64,000 nt of DNA from contig NZ_OY726394.1 in NCBI RefSeq assembly GCF_963378075.1, forward strand, positions 248,001 through 312,000. Direction: 5' to 3'. Made by a program: the position numbers and the translations under genes. Under the pieces are notes generated by a model that was not told the origin of the DNA, did not search any database, and was given only the letters and a program-made list of their open reading frames with translations. Shown here piece by piece: positions 19,058 through 27,956 of this stretch (position 1 is the first letter of the stretch; every line of letters starts with the position of its first letter). This DNA is from Mycolicibacter sp. MU0083. Lineage in GTDB: Bacteria > Actinomycetota > Actinomycetes > Mycobacteriales > Mycobacteriaceae.

Positions 19058-19714
19058 ATGCGCCGATTTCTGAGCTTGTTCAGCGCTGCCCTGTGCACGG
19101 CCGTGGTGACGCTGGCCGCCGCACCCGGCGCCCAAGCGGACCTGGTGCCGTGGTTCGCCAAGGCGGTGGGCAACGCCAACCAGGTGATCTCCGTCGTCGG
19201 CGTCGGCGGCTCCGACGCCAAGATGGACGTCTACCAACGCGGCCCCACCGGCTGGCAGGCGGTGGCCGCCGGGATTCCCGCCCACGTCGGCTCGGCGGGG
19301 ATGGCTCAGAAGGCCAAGAGCGGACACCCGGCCACCCCGATGGGCGTCTTCACCCTGCCGTACGCGTTCGGCACCGCACCGAATCCCGGTGGGGGACTGC
19401 AGTATGTACAGGTCGGCCCCGATCACTGGTGGGACGGCGACGACAACAGCCCGACCTTCAACACCATGCAGGTGTGCAAGAAGGCGCAGTGCGCGTTCAA
19501 CACCAACGCGAGTGAGAACCTCGAGATCCCGCAGTACAAGCACGCCGTGGTGATGGGGGTCAACACCGCCCGCACCCCCGGTGACGGCGCGGGCTTCTTC
19601 TTCCACACCACCGACGGCGGTCCGACCGCCGGCTGCGTGGCCATCGACGACGCCAAACTGGTGCAGATCATCCAGTGGCTGCGGCCCGGCGCCGTGATGG
19701 CGATCGCGCAGTAG
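19058..19714 (+). CDS. Secreted L,D-transpeptidase-fold protein (Rv0309-like)
   Basis: The 218-residue product has a Sec signal peptide (about 1-27, ending GAQA) and a YkuD-like L,D-transpeptidase domain. The signature is HTTDGGPTAGC, with His183 and the candidate catalytic Cys193. L,D-transpeptidases cross-link or modify mycobacterial peptidoglycan, but the motif here departs from the canonical SHGC, so the reaction is uncertain. The ATG at 19058 gives a clean signal peptide and exactly the length of Rv0309 as remembered. An earlier in-frame ATG at 19019 would add a charged non-signal segment. Confidence 0.88.
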   Translation: MRRFLSLFSAALCTAVVTLAAAPGAQADLVPWFAKAVGNANQVISVVGVGGSDAKMDVYQRGPTGWQAVAAGIPAHVGSAGMAQKAKSGHPATPMGVFTLPYAFGTAPNPGGGLQYVQVGPDHWWDGDDNSPTFNTMQVCKKAQCAFNTNASENLEIPQYKHAVVMGVNTARTPGDGAGFFFHTTDGGPTAGCVAIDDAKLVQIIQWLRPGAVMAIAQ

Positions 19715-19717
19715 ATC

Positions 19718-20020
19718 TCAGGACTGTTCGCAGTAGGCCGCCCGGGCGATGCTCACGAACTGCGACGCCCGGGTCAGCGTCAGGCTCGGGTTGGCGTTCT
19801 TGACCGCCTTGGCCGCCTGATTGGCCGAGTGCCCCGAGGTCAGGTAGTCACACACCGAATGCCCGCCGGCCACGGCGTCGGCGGCATCCGGGTAGGTGAT
19901 GCCCATCTTGTCGAGCGCGCCCAGGAAGTTGCCGTCGCCGGGATCGGCGGCCGCCGGCACGGCCACCCCCAGCGCACCGGCCAGCGCGAACGCGGCCACC
20001 AGGTTTCTGCGAGCGGTCAT
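19718..20020 (-). CDS. DUF732-family small secreted protein
   Basis: The 100-residue product has a signal peptide (about 1-25, ending AAAD) and a helical DUF732 domain. The expected marks are FLGALDKMGITYPD, two cysteines (SVCDYL and AAYCEQS) that probably form a disulfide, and the FVSIARAAYC end. DUF732 proteins are numerous in mycobacteria, and their function is unknown. It lies 14 bp after a paralogue on the same strand and ends just after the stop of the convergent Rv0309-like gene. Confidence 0.85.
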   Translation of the reverse strand: MTARRNLVAAFALAGALGVAVPAAADPGDGNFLGALDKMGITYPDAADAVAGGHSVCDYLTSGHSANQAAKAVKNANPSLTLTRASQFVSIARAAYCEQS

Positions 20021-20034
20021 CGTCGTCTCCCGGG

Positions 20035-20349
20035 TCAGTGGTCGGATTCGTCGGGGCAGAACGCCGCTTCGGAGAAGGCCACGAACCGCGCGGAGTTCTT
20101 CACCGACAGGCTCCGGTTGGAGATCCGCACGGCGCGCGCCGCGGCGTCCCGGCTATGCCCGGCGTGCAGGTAGTCGCAGACCTCCCGGCCCACCGCGACG
20201 GCGTCCTGCGGTTGGGTGTATTCGATTCCGGCCTGGTCGATCGCGCCGATGAACGCGCCGTCCGGGTCCGGACCGGCGGAAGCGGGAGCCGCAAGGCACA
20301 GCAGCCCGGCAGCGCCGGCCGCGGCCACGAACCATCGAAAATGCCTCAT
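20035..20349 (-). CDS. DUF732-family small secreted protein, paralogue
   Basis: A 104-residue secreted protein with the same layout as its neighbour: signal peptide to about residue 26 (APASAGP), FIGAIDQAGIEY, a VCDYL cysteine and a C-terminal FCPDE cysteine. The two probably arose by tandem duplication. ATG at 20349 is used. A GTG at 20367 would add six residues before the signal peptide and has a GGAG too close to it. The upstream 227 bp to 20577 separates it from a divergent PPE gene and must hold both promoters; no clear operator was seen there. Confidence 0.82.
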   Translation of the reverse strand: MRHFRWFVAAAGAAGLLCLAAPASAGPDPDGAFIGAIDQAGIEYTQPQDAVAVGREVCDYLHAGHSRDAAARAVRISNRSLSVKNSARFVAFSEAAFCPDESDH

Positions 20350-20576
20350 AGTCACAGCAGCATCCACTCCACGAATTAACCTGCAGCAGCGCTGAAATGA
20401 ATTGCGGGTGAACGTAATTACTCTGGCAGATGCCTGTGTGATGGCTGGAAGTTTGACAGTTCACGGAGACGACCACCTCCCGGTAACCCGGGGTTCATTT
20501 TCGGCGCGTTTCGTGAGCGCCACCCGGCCGCCTGCCGCTCGCCGCAGACCGGCGGCCACCATCGAGGGAGGGCGTC

Positions 20577-21710
20577 GTGTATCTGGACTTTGGGGTGCTA
20601 CCCCCGGAGATCAACTCCGGACGGATCTGTTCGGGCCCCGGATCGGGGTCACTGTTGGCCGCGGCGTCGGCCTGGGAGAACCTCGCCGCCGAACTACACA
20701 CCGCGGCCGCAAGCTACGCCTCGGTGACCTCGGGGCTGGCCGACGGAGCGTGGACCGGCCCGGCGGCGACGGCGATGGCGGCGGCCGCGGCTCCGTATGC
20801 GACGTGGCTGCGCGGTGCCGGAACCCGGGCCGAACAGACCGCACGCCAGGCCGTCGCCGGTGCCGCGGCCTACGCGGAGGCGCTGGCGGCGGTGGTCCCC
20901 CCGCCGGCGATCACCGCCAACCGGATGCTGCTGCAGCAACTGGTCGCCACGAACTTCTTCGGGCAGAACTCCCCGGCGATCGGCGAGACCGAAAGCCGGT
21001 ACGCGCAGATGTGGGCCCAGGACGCGGCCGCAATGTATCGCTACAGCGGATCCGCGGCGGCGGCCTCGACGCTGAACTCCTTCACCCCGCCCCCGCAGAC
21101 CACCGACGCCGCGGCACCGGCCGCCCAGGCCGCCGCCGGAACGGCCGCCGGAACCGGTGCCGCCGACACGCTGGCATCGATCATCGGGTCGTTCTCGCCC
21201 TACACCGGGTTGATCACCCAGGGACTGAGCGCCACCATGACCAGCTGGTCGGGTACGGCGAACATGCTCAGCAACATCAACAACGGCATCGGGCTGGTCG
21301 CGTTCAACGCCGAGAACCCCGGCGGCCTCGGCGAGATCCTCAGCCCGCCGAAGATCGGGCCGGCCGGATTGGGGCTGGGCGACCTGGGACTGGGGAAGGC
21401 CGGGCTGGCCGGCGTCAACGTGGGCGGCGCGGGGGCACCCCACGCGGGATTGTCGGCCGGCGCGGGCAACGCGCTCAAGATCGGGGCCCTGACCGTGCCG
21501 CCCGGTTGGGCGATGCCCGCCACCTCGGCGTCGACGAGCGGGCCGGCGCCGGTCGCCGCGGGCATCTCCGCACCGGCCGGCGGTGTACCGGGTGGAGCGT
21601 TCGGTGAGACCATGCTCGGCACCCTGGCCGGCCGCGGACTCGGTGCAGCGACGTCGCGCGCCGCCGCGCAGCGCCGGACCGTGGTGCCCCGCCCGCCGGC
21701 CGCCGGTTGA
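20577..21710 (+). CDS. PPE-SVP family protein
   Basis: The 377-residue product opens with a full PPE domain: [23 protein letters not shown] (the WxG turn) and [10 protein letters not shown]. Its tail carries [12 protein letters not shown] near 300, a variant of the G-x-x-SVP-x-x-W motif of the SVP subfamily, and ends in a Gly/Pro-rich region. The GTG start follows GAGGGAGG. No PE gene precedes it, so the partner PE must be encoded elsewhere. SVP proteins usually travel through ESX-5, which is not in this window. A second PPE gene starts 11 bp downstream. Confidence 0.93.
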   Translation: MYLDFGVLPPEINSGRICSGPGSGSLLAAASAWENLAAELHTAAASYASVTSGLADGAWTGPAATAMAAAAAPYATWLRGAGTRAEQTARQAVAGAAAYAEALAAVVPPPAITANRMLLQQLVATNFFGQNSPAIGETESRYAQMWAQDAAAMYRYSGSAAAASTLNSFTPPPQTTDAAAPAAQAAAGTAAGTGAADTLASIIGSFSPYTGLITQGLSATMTSWSGTANMLSNINNGIGLVAFNAENPGGLGEILSPPKIGPAGLGLGDLGLGKAGLAGVNVGGAGAPHAGLSAGAGNALKIGALTVPPGWAMPATSASTSGPAPVAAGISAPAGGVPGGAFGETMLGTLAGRGLGAATSRAAAQRRTVVPRPPAAG

Positions 21711-21721
21711 TCGGCCCCGCC

Positions 21722-22858
21722 ATGGATTTCGCGCTGCTCCCGCCGGAGGTGAACTCCGGCCGGATGTACACCGGCCCCGGTGCCGCGCCGATGCTCGCCG
21801 CGGCCTCGGCCTGGGATGCACTGGCCGCCGAACTGGAGGTCGCGGCCGTCGGCTACGACGGGGTGATCGCGAGCCTGATCGGCCACGCCTGGTCCGGCCC
21901 GACATCGGTGGCGATGGCCGGCGCGGCGGCGCCGTATGTGGCGTGGCTGCAGACGGGCGCGGCCAAAGCCGAACAATCCGCGATGCAGGCCAGGGCGGTG
22001 GCCGCAGCCTACGAGGCCGCGTTCGCCGCGACGGTCCCGCCCGCGGTGGTGGCCGACAATCGGGCCCTGCTCGCCGTGCTGGTCGTCACCAATTTCTTCG
22101 GGCAGAACACCCCGGCGATCGCGGCCGCCGAGGCGGCCTACGCGGAGATGTGGGCGCAGGACGCCGCCGCGATGTACGGCTACGCCGCCACTGCCGCACC
22201 GGCCAGCGCCCTGCCGAAGTTCGAGCGGGCGCCGCAGACCACCCACCCGGAGGCCCCGGCGAGCAGCCCGTCGTGGTGGGACACGCTCAACGCCGAGGTG
22301 GGCCAGATTTCACCGTTCACCAGCGTCGCCTCCAGCGGGCTGAGCTTCGATTCCGGGATGTACACCGTGGTCAGCAACGGTGCCGGCTGGGGGCGGTTGG
22401 TCTACGTCCGCGGTGGCGCCGGCGGGGCGTTGACGTTCGAGGGGATCGGGCCGCGCGGTGTGCTGTCCGCGGCCGCCAGGCCGGTGATCGGACCGGGGCT
22501 GGGCAGGGCCGTCCCGATCGGCGGACTATCGGTGCCGCCGAGTTGGGCCGCGGCCGCACCGGAGACGAAGGCGGTGGGCTACACGCTGGCCGCCGCCGAG
22601 TCCCCGCGGCCGGCCGCGGTCGGCCTGCCACCGGGAACCGCATGCCAGGAAGCGCTGATGGGAACCACCGCGGGCCAGGGTGCTACTCCCGAGGCCGACG
22701 CGCGTCGCACCCGGCAGGCCGGTGGCAAGAAAGACGATCAGGACGCGAAACCGGTCAGCACGTTGACCAACGGCAGTGGCTGGTTGGCGTCGTCGTGGGC
22801 GTACCACACCCGGCCGCGTGCTTCCCGGCCGTTGCCGACGCACTGGCGGACCGGCTAG
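21722..22858 (+). CDS. PPE-SVP family protein, tandem copy
   Basis: The 378-residue product starts [15 protein letters not shown], has WSGPTSVAM and [10 protein letters not shown] in the PPE domain, and carries [12 protein letters not shown], a classic SVP motif, near 280. It differs from the upstream PPE protein mainly in the region after residue 190. The ATG at 21722 gives the standard PPE N-terminus. The first 150 residues of the two PPE proteins are clearly related, so they look like a duplication. Its stop overlaps the convergent stop of the TetR gene by four bases. Confidence 0.93.
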   Translation: MDFALLPPEVNSGRMYTGPGAAPMLAAASAWDALAAELEVAAVGYDGVIASLIGHAWSGPTSVAMAGAAAPYVAWLQTGAAKAEQSAMQARAVAAAYEAAFAATVPPAVVADNRALLAVLVVTNFFGQNTPAIAAAEAAYAEMWAQDAAAMYGYAATAAPASALPKFERAPQTTHPEAPASSPSWWDTLNAEVGQISPFTSVASSGLSFDSGMYTVVSNGAGWGRLVYVRGGAGGALTFEGIGPRGVLSAAARPVIGPGLGRAVPIGGLSVPPSWAAAAPETKAVGYTLAAAESPRPAAVGLPPGTACQEALMGTTAGQGATPEADARRTRQAGGKKDDQDAKPVSTLTNGSGWLASSWAYHTRPRASRPLPTHWRTG

Positions 22859-23487
22859 GGCCGGTCCCGGGCGCGCTGCAGATAGTGACTGACCATGTCG
22901 ATGAGCACCCGCCGCTCGGTCTGCCAGTCGATCGGCTGGCCGATGCTCATCTGCGCCAACACGATTCCCCGCAGCGCAGCCCAGATCACCTCGGCCACAC
23001 CGGCATCCGCGGGGTCGTCGGAGACCAGCCGGCCCAACCGGTTGATGGCCTCGTTGGTCTGCAGCAGGTGCTCGCGGGACTGTTCGCCCAGGCTGCCGCG
23101 GGTGGCCCGCAGGATCTCGAACGCCGCCAGCGAGACCGGGCTGGCGTAGCAGCGCCATGCGGTGTCGACCACCGCCTCGATACGTTCGCGCAACCCCAGT
23201 TCGTCGACGTCCACTGCGGACAGGCTGCTCAGCAACTCCGCGACCCCGTCGTCGACCACGGCCATCAGCAGGCCGTTGCGGTCGCCGAAGTGGTATTGGA
23301 TGACGCCCCAGGTCACCCCCGCCCGCTCGGCCACGTGCTTGGCGGTCGCGGCGCCGAAGCCCTCCTCGGTGATGCAGCGCACCGTCTCGTCGATGATGGC
23401 CGCGCGGGTGTCGTCGCCGCGTTTGCGGGGCGCGCTGGTCCGCCGGGTGGGCCCGGAGGCCCGTACGGAACCGGCGGCATCAGTCAT
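22855..23487 (-). CDS. TetR/AcrR-family transcriptional regulator
   Basis: The 210-residue product has an N-terminal TetR helix-turn-helix (residues about 24-70; [27 protein letters not shown]) and an all-helical ligand-binding domain. It is divergent from an unknown 408-residue protein over only 39 bp. A palindrome with TGTTG/CAACA arms overlaps both promoters, so it probably represses itself and its neighbour. Length and position recall Rv0302 of M. tuberculosis. The start ATG lies seven bases after TATAAA, which suggests a leaderless transcript. Confidence 0.9.
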   Translation of the reverse strand: MTDAAGSVRASGPTRRTSAPRKRGDDTRAAIIDETVRCITEEGFGAATAKHVAERAGVTWGVIQYHFGDRNGLLMAVVDDGVAELLSSLSAVDVDELGLRERIEAVVDTAWRCYASPVSLAAFEILRATRGSLGEQSREHLLQTNEAINRLGRLVSDDPADAGVAEVIWAALRGIVLAQMSIGQPIDWQTERRVLIDMVSHYLQRARDRP

Positions 23488-23512
23488 TGTTGACTTTATA
23501 ACATAGACAACA
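23488..23512. promoter_or_regulatory. Palindromic operator between divergent TetR and target gene
   Basis: TGTTG at 23488-23492 and CAACA at 23508-23512 form an inverted repeat around an AT-rich core in a 39-bp intergenic gap. It covers the minus-strand -10 hexamer and abuts the plus-strand one. A bound TetR dimer would block both promoters. Confidence 0.6.
23495..23500 (-). promoter_or_regulatory. -10 hexamer of tetR
   Basis: TATAAA on the minus strand ends seven bases before the tetR ATG at 23487, consistent with a leaderless start. Confidence 0.5.
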
Positions 23513-23513
23513 C

Positions 23514-23519
23514 TATTTT
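23514..23519 (+). promoter_or_regulatory. -10 hexamer of the divergent gene
   Basis: TATTTT ends seven bases before the GTG at 23527, again the leaderless spacing. Confidence 0.5.
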
Positions 23520-23526
23520 TTGATGC

Positions 23527-24753
23527 GTGACCGAATCCAGGTATGCGTCGCTGTCCCGCGACGAGTTGGCTGTGCTGGTGCCCGAGCTCTTGCTGATCGG
23601 GCACATGATCGACCGTTCCGGAATGGCATGGTGCATCTCCGAATTCGGTCGCGAGGAGATGGTGCAGATCGCCATCGAGGAGTGGGCGGGCTCCAGCCCG
23701 ATCTACACCCGGCGGATGCAGAAGGCACTGGGCTTCGTCGGCGACGACGTACCGACGATCTTCAAGGGCATTCAGTTCGACATCGGATCGCCGCCGCAGT
23801 TCATGGACTTCCGCTTCACCGTCCACGACCGCTGGAACGGCGAATTCGAGCTGGCCAGCTGCGGCGCGCTGCTCGACGTGGAACCGATGGGCGAGGACTA
23901 CGTGTTCGGGATGTGCCACACCATCGAAGACCCGACGTTCGACGCCACCGCGGTGGCCACCAATGTCAAAGCGCAGTGCCGTCCCGTGCACCGGCCTCCG
24001 CGCACCCCGGCCGACCGGTCGCCGCACTGCCAGTGGACCGTCATCATCGACGAGTCCTACCCGGACGCCCAGCCGATTCCCGCGCTGGCGGTGATCAGCG
24101 AAACCAAGGCCGCCAACTGGGAACTCGCCGACATCGACACCACCGACGAGGGCCTGGCAGACTACACCGGACCGCTGTTGGCCGACGTCGACTTCACCGC
24201 GTTCTCCCATTCGGCACTGGTCCGCATCGCCGACGAGGTCTGCCTGCAGATGCACCTGCTCTACCTGTCGTTCGCGCTGGCGGTGCGCGCCCGGGCCGGC
24301 ACCGAGGAACTGGCCGACTCGGTGGGCCGGCGCCAGCTCACCGGCCTGGCCGGGCTGGCCGCCATGCGGATCAAGAACGCCATGAAGCTCTCCGACGACA
24401 TCGCCGGGGCACTGCGGACCTTCGAGCTGCATCCGCTGCTCAACCCGACCGGCTACGTCAACGCCGACTTCGGCGACGACGGCTTCACCGTGCGCCCCTC
24501 CCCGGCGCACGACGACGCCGCCTGGATCACGCTGTGCTCCCCGCAGGAGGTGGTCCCGCTGCAGGCCATCGCGACCGCGGTCAACCCGCGGCTGCGGGTG
24601 GAGGTCGACGGGTCGGACGGCGAATGGACCGCCCGGCTGACCGAAGCCGACACCGAGGCGAAGGAACTGCCCGAGGTGATGGTCGCCAAGGTCAGCGGCG
24701 GCGCGAACTTCGTGTTCCGGACCCGCAGGTCATTGCCGCTGACGGTGGTGTGA
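23527..24753 (+). CDS. Conserved-looking protein of unknown function, TetR-linked
   Basis: The 408-residue product was not recognised. It is soluble-looking, without signal peptide or transmembrane helix, acidic, and rich in Asp and Glu. It has a central cysteine-containing stretch (MCHTIEDPTFDATAV, then AQCRPVHRPPR) and helical regions around 240-290. A start at GTG 23527 is favoured because TATTTT sits seven bases before it. It is divergent from a TetR repressor across a palindrome and so is probably induced by that regulator's ligand. That arrangement suggests a role in handling a small molecule, which is inference only. Confidence 0.8.
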   Translation: MTESRYASLSRDELAVLVPELLLIGHMIDRSGMAWCISEFGREEMVQIAIEEWAGSSPIYTRRMQKALGFVGDDVPTIFKGIQFDIGSPPQFMDFRFTVHDRWNGEFELASCGALLDVEPMGEDYVFGMCHTIEDPTFDATAVATNVKAQCRPVHRPPRTPADRSPHCQWTVIIDESYPDAQPIPALAVISETKAANWELADIDTTDEGLADYTGPLLADVDFTAFSHSALVRIADEVCLQMHLLYLSFALAVRARAGTEELADSVGRRQLTGLAGLAAMRIKNAMKLSDDIAGALRTFELHPLLNPTGYVNADFGDDGFTVRPSPAHDDAAWITLCSPQEVVPLQAIATAVNPRLRVEVDGSDGEWTARLTEADTEAKELPEVMVAKVSGGANFVFRTRRSLPLTVV

Positions 24754-24856
24754 ATCCGCTGATAGCCCGGTTGACGCCGGTGTGTCGGGGTTCCTGACCG
24801 ATTCGGCGCGGCTTATGGTGGCCGTTCCAGCCGTTGTCGATCCAAGGTAGTCAGCC

Positions 24857-25612
24857 ATGCCCGACCCACGCGACGACGAGGCCACCAGGGCGGCGGATGC
24901 TGTCGACGCCACCGACATGGCGCCGACGGCGATGTCCGGTCCCGGCTCCGGTGCCGTCGTAGACGCCTTCGCCTGGTCGCAGGAGGACGGCAGCGCCGGT
25001 GTCGAACCGGTGCCCTACGTCGAGGACCTCTACGACCGGGATCCGGGCACCGGACGCCGCCCGGTGACCCCACCGCCGCCGCCGGCCCCGGGCCGTCGGG
25101 CCCCCACGCGATGGCCCGCGTATGCGTTCGCCGTCGGACTGCTGGTGGCGGTGATCGCCGTCGCCGGCGCCCTCTACAGCCTGACCCGCGACGACGAGCC
25201 CGAAGCCCCGGTCGCGCCCGAGACCAGCGCCGCCGTGGTGCCGCCGTCGCCGACCGCGGAGCCCGCGCCCGTCGAACCCGGTACGCCCGCGCCGTCGTCG
25301 GAGGTCGCCCCGCCGCCTCCTCCGGAGACCACCGTCGAGCCGTCCCCGGAACCGACCACCCCCACCACGACGACGTCGGCGCCGCCCACCACAACCAGTA
25401 CGGCACCGCCGACTACGACCACCACGACCCCCACGACGACCACGGCGCCGCCCACCACGACCACGGCACCGCCGACGACCACCGTCCCCTCGAGCAGTGC
25501 GGAACCGCCCACCACCACCGTCCCCACGCCCACCACCGTGCCGATGACCACCGAATACCTGCGGATTCCGCTGGTGCCGGTCCCGATCCCGATCCCGGTA
25601 CCGCAGAACTGA
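24857..25612 (+). CDS. Single-pass membrane protein with Pro/Thr-rich extracytoplasmic tail
   Basis: The 251-residue product has an acidic cytosolic N-terminus of about 87 residues, one transmembrane helix at about 89-110, and an extracellular tail dominated by Pro and Thr (repeats of TTTTxAPPTTT), ending in alternating VPIPIPVP. Such tails are often O-mannosylated in mycobacteria and span the cell wall. Function unknown. It is followed by an Rv0313-like gene. The low-complexity ACC/ACG repeats at about 25360-25530 would be prone to length change. Confidence 0.8.
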   Translation: MPDPRDDEATRAADAVDATDMAPTAMSGPGSGAVVDAFAWSQEDGSAGVEPVPYVEDLYDRDPGTGRRPVTPPPPPAPGRRAPTRWPAYAFAVGLLVAVIAVAGALYSLTRDDEPEAPVAPETSAAVVPPSPTAEPAPVEPGTPAPSSEVAPPPPPETTVEPSPEPTTPTTTTSAPPTTTSTAPPTTTTTTPTTTTAPPTTTTAPPTTTVPSSSAEPPTTTVPTPTTVPMTTEYLRIPLVPVPIPIPVPQN

Positions 25613-25676
25613 CCGTGGCCGGATCGGCGGCGCGCGGGCACACTGGTGTTCTCGGCCGGTGCGGAAGGGGCAGTCA

Positions 25677-26069
25677 ATGGGCGACAGTGGCGCGTTCGGA
25701 TTCGAACCCGACGACTTGGACCGGATGATGCGCGAGGCCGGCGAGGGCCTGCGTGCGGCGTTCGACCGGTTCGCGGGCACCTTCGGTACCGCAGGCGAGC
25801 GGCCGGGATGGGCCGGGGTCTTCGCCGACCTGGCCAGGGCGGCGCGCCCCGAACCGGCGACCGCCGGCGAGACCGGCGACGGGGTGTGGGTCATCTATAC
25901 CGTCGGCGACGACGGGGCCGCGCGGGTCGAGCAGGTGTACGCCACCGAGATCGACGCGCTGCGCGCCGGCCAACGCAATCCGGACCCGAAACGGCGGGTG
26001 CGTTTCCTGCCGTACGGGATCGCCGTCGGCGTGCTCGACGACAGTGCACCGGACGACGACGTGACATAG
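25677..26069 (+). CDS. Conserved mycobacterial protein (Rv0313-like)
   Basis: The 130-residue soluble product begins MGDSGAFGFEPDDLDRM and contains GDGVWVIYTV and VEQVYATEIDALRA, with KRRVRFLPYGI near the end. It resembles Rv0313 of M. tuberculosis as remembered, a protein of unknown function. The ATG at 25677 follows GGAAGGGG. An in-frame GTG upstream at 25659 would place that ribosome binding site inside the gene. It precedes the GH16 genes, the same neighbourhood as Rv0313-Rv0315. Confidence 0.8.
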   Translation: MGDSGAFGFEPDDLDRMMREAGEGLRAAFDRFAGTFGTAGERPGWAGVFADLARAARPEPATAGETGDGVWVIYTVGDDGAARVEQVYATEIDALRAGQRNPDPKRRVRFLPYGIAVGVLDDSAPDDDVT

Positions 26070-26093
26070 CCCACGCCACGGGGCTCGACTTGT

Positions 26094-26121
26094 TTGACAG
26101 CGGTGCGGGGTGGGTTACATT
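26094..26121 (+). promoter_or_regulatory. Promoter of first GH16 gene, consensus -35 and -10
   Basis: TTGACA (26094-26099) and TACATT (26116-26121) are separated by 16 bp. The -10 ends six bases before the GTG at 26128, so the transcript should be leaderless. This is the best full sigma-A-like promoter noticed in the window. Confidence 0.7.
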
Positions 26122-26127
26122 GCCACC

Positions 26128-27063
26128 GTGTCCGAGATGAACCGCCGCCAGGCCATGATGATGTTGGGTGTTGGCGCGTTCGCCGCCGCAGCCCCGAACC
26201 CGCTGGCCAGGGCCGTTCCCGACGTCCCCGGAGCGCCGGGCGATCCGTCGCAGCCGCCGGCCGCGCCGGCCGATCCGGCCGCCCCCGCGGCACCCGCGAC
26301 ACCGGCGGCGCCCGCCACCCCGGCCGCCAAGCCGGTGAGCTACATCTGGCACGACGAATTCGACGGCCCGGCCGGTTCGGCGCCCGACCGTTCCAAGTGG
26401 ACGATCTCCAACCACCGCACCCCGATCCGCCGTCCCGTCGGCTGGGACCGGCCGGAGTTCTTCCACCAGTACCGCGACAGCCGCAAGAACGTCTTCCTCG
26501 ACGGGAACTCCAACCTGGTGATCCGGGGCACCAAGGAGGGCCCCAACACCTTCTTCGGCGGTCTGGTGCACGGCAACTGGCGGGGCGGCATCGGCACCAC
26601 CTGGGAAGCGCGAATCAAGTTGAACTGCCAGACCTCCGGGTGCTGGCCGGCCTGGTGGCTGTCCAACGACGACCCGGGCCGGGAAGGCGAGATCGACCTG
26701 ATGGAGTGGTACGGCAACGGTGAGTGGCCGTCGGGCACCACCGTGCACGCCAACCCCTACGGCACCGCGTTCGAAACCCACCCGATTCCGGTCGACGGCA
26801 ACTGGCACAACTGGCGGGTCACCTGGAACCAGAGCGGGATGTACTTCTGGCTGGACTACGCCGAGGGCATGGAGCCCTACTTCACCCTGCCGGCCGTCGG
26901 CATCGAGAACATCGACGAGCCGGGCCGCGAGTGGCCGTTCAACGACCCGGGTTACACCGTCTTCCCGATCCTGAACCTGGCCGTCGGCGGCTCCGGGGGC
27001 GGCGACGCCCGGCAGGGGAACTACCCGGCGGACATGCTCATCGACTGGGTGCGGGTGTTCTAG
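26128..27063 (+). CDS. Secreted GH16 beta-glucanase-like protein (Rv0315-like)
   Basis: GH16 enzymes cleave beta-1,3/1,4-glucans. Rv0315 of M. tuberculosis is the known mycobacterial member. The 311-residue product has a Tat-like signal (NRRQAMMMLGVG), an Ala/Pro linker to about residue 70, and a GH16 domain. The catalytic EIDLME has Glu188 (nucleophile), Asp190 and Glu193 (acid/base), all intact. The GTG at 26128 is chosen because TTGACA-N16-TACATT places the transcription start there; an in-frame ATG at 26137 is the alternative. A paralogue follows directly. Confidence 0.9.
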   Translation: MSEMNRRQAMMMLGVGAFAAAAPNPLARAVPDVPGAPGDPSQPPAAPADPAAPAAPATPAAPATPAAKPVSYIWHDEFDGPAGSAPDRSKWTISNHRTPIRRPVGWDRPEFFHQYRDSRKNVFLDGNSNLVIRGTKEGPNTFFGGLVHGNWRGGIGTTWEARIKLNCQTSGCWPAWWLSNDDPGREGEIDLMEWYGNGEWPSGTTVHANPYGTAFETHPIPVDGNWHNWRVTWNQSGMYFWLDYAEGMEPYFTLPAVGIENIDEPGREWPFNDPGYTVFPILNLAVGGSGGGDARQGNYPADMLIDWVRVF

Positions 27064-27143
27064 GCGACGTCGGTCTCCCGGTTGGTGTCGGCGGACTGTT
27101 GATGCCCCTGCCGCTGTAGTGGTTTCATGCGAAGGTGGCGGAG

Positions 27144-27956
27144 ATGAATCGACGCAGCCTGATGTTGACGACCGGATTCGGCATGATCGCTGCGACGATG
27201 CGGTTGCCGGAGGCGTGGGCACAACCGCGGCCGGCGGGCCCCCTGCCCGCCGCACCGTCGCAGACGTACCTCTTCCGCGATGAATTCGACGGACCGGCCG
27301 GTTCCGCGCCGGATCCCGCGAAGTGGACCGTGGCACGGGCCCGCGAAACCATGAAGGACCCGACGTTCTGGGAGCGTCCGGAGAACGTCGGCCAGTACCG
27401 CGACGATCGCAAGAACGTGTTCATCGACGGAAAGTCGAACCTCGTGCTGCGCGCCGCCAAGGAGGGCGGCACCTACTACAGCGGCAAAGTCCAGAGCCGG
27501 TGGAGGGGCGGTATCGGCCACACCTGGGAAGCCCGGATCAAACTGAACTGTCTGACCGCCGGGGCCTGGCCCGCCTGGTGGATGGGCAACGACGACGAGG
27601 GTGAGATCGACGTACTGGAGTGGTACGGCAACGGCAGTTGGCCGTCGGCGACCACCGTCCACACCAAATCCAATGGCGCCGAATGGGCTACGCAACAGAT
27701 CTCGATGGACAGTGCATGGCATACCTGGCGGTGCCGCTGGGACGTCGACGGTATCCGGTTCTGGCGTGACTGGGTCGATGGTGCTGCGCCCTACTTCACC
27801 GTTCCGGCGAATTCGATTGCGGACTGGCCGTTCAACGATGCCGGCTACCAGGTGTTCACGGTTCTCAACCTGGCGGTGGCCGGTTCCGGGGGCGGCGATC
27901 CCGGGCCGGGAAGCTATCCGGCGGAGATGCTCATAGACTGGATCCGCGTCTTCTAA
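27144..27956 (+). CDS. Secreted GH16 beta-glucanase-like protein, tandem paralogue
   Basis: The 270-residue product shares the upstream gene's plan but lacks its long Ala/Pro linker. It has a twin-arginine N-terminus (MNRRSLMLTTGFG), a short spacer and a GH16 domain with EIDVLE (Glu154, Asp156, Glu159). Both copies end in the same way (DWxRVF). The ATG at 27144 has an AAGGTGG ribosome binding site; an in-frame GTG at 27135 is possible. Divergence between copies is substantial outside the core, so the duplication is not recent. Confidence 0.88.
   Translation: MNRRSLMLTTGFGMIAATMRLPEAWAQPRPAGPLPAAPSQTYLFRDEFDGPAGSAPDPAKWTVARARETMKDPTFWERPENVGQYRDDRKNVFIDGKSNLVLRAAKEGGTYYSGKVQSRWRGGIGHTWEARIKLNCLTAGAWPAWWMGNDDEGEIDVLEWYGNGSWPSATTVHTKSNGAEWATQQISMDSAWHTWRCRWDVDGIRFWRDWVDGAAPYFTVPANSIADWPFNDAGYQVFTVLNLAVAGSGGGDPGPGSYPAEMLIDWIRVF

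Noticed and set aside
23488..24510. N-terminal extension of the TetR gene on the minus strand
   Set aside because: The extra 340 residues are the antisense of the divergent 408-residue gene. The TetR fold begins at the ATG at 23487, right next to a promoter.
25360..25530. Short tandem ACC/ACG repeats
   Set aside because: They encode a Pro/Thr tail and have no regular unit with spacers, so they are not CRISPR or a satellite.
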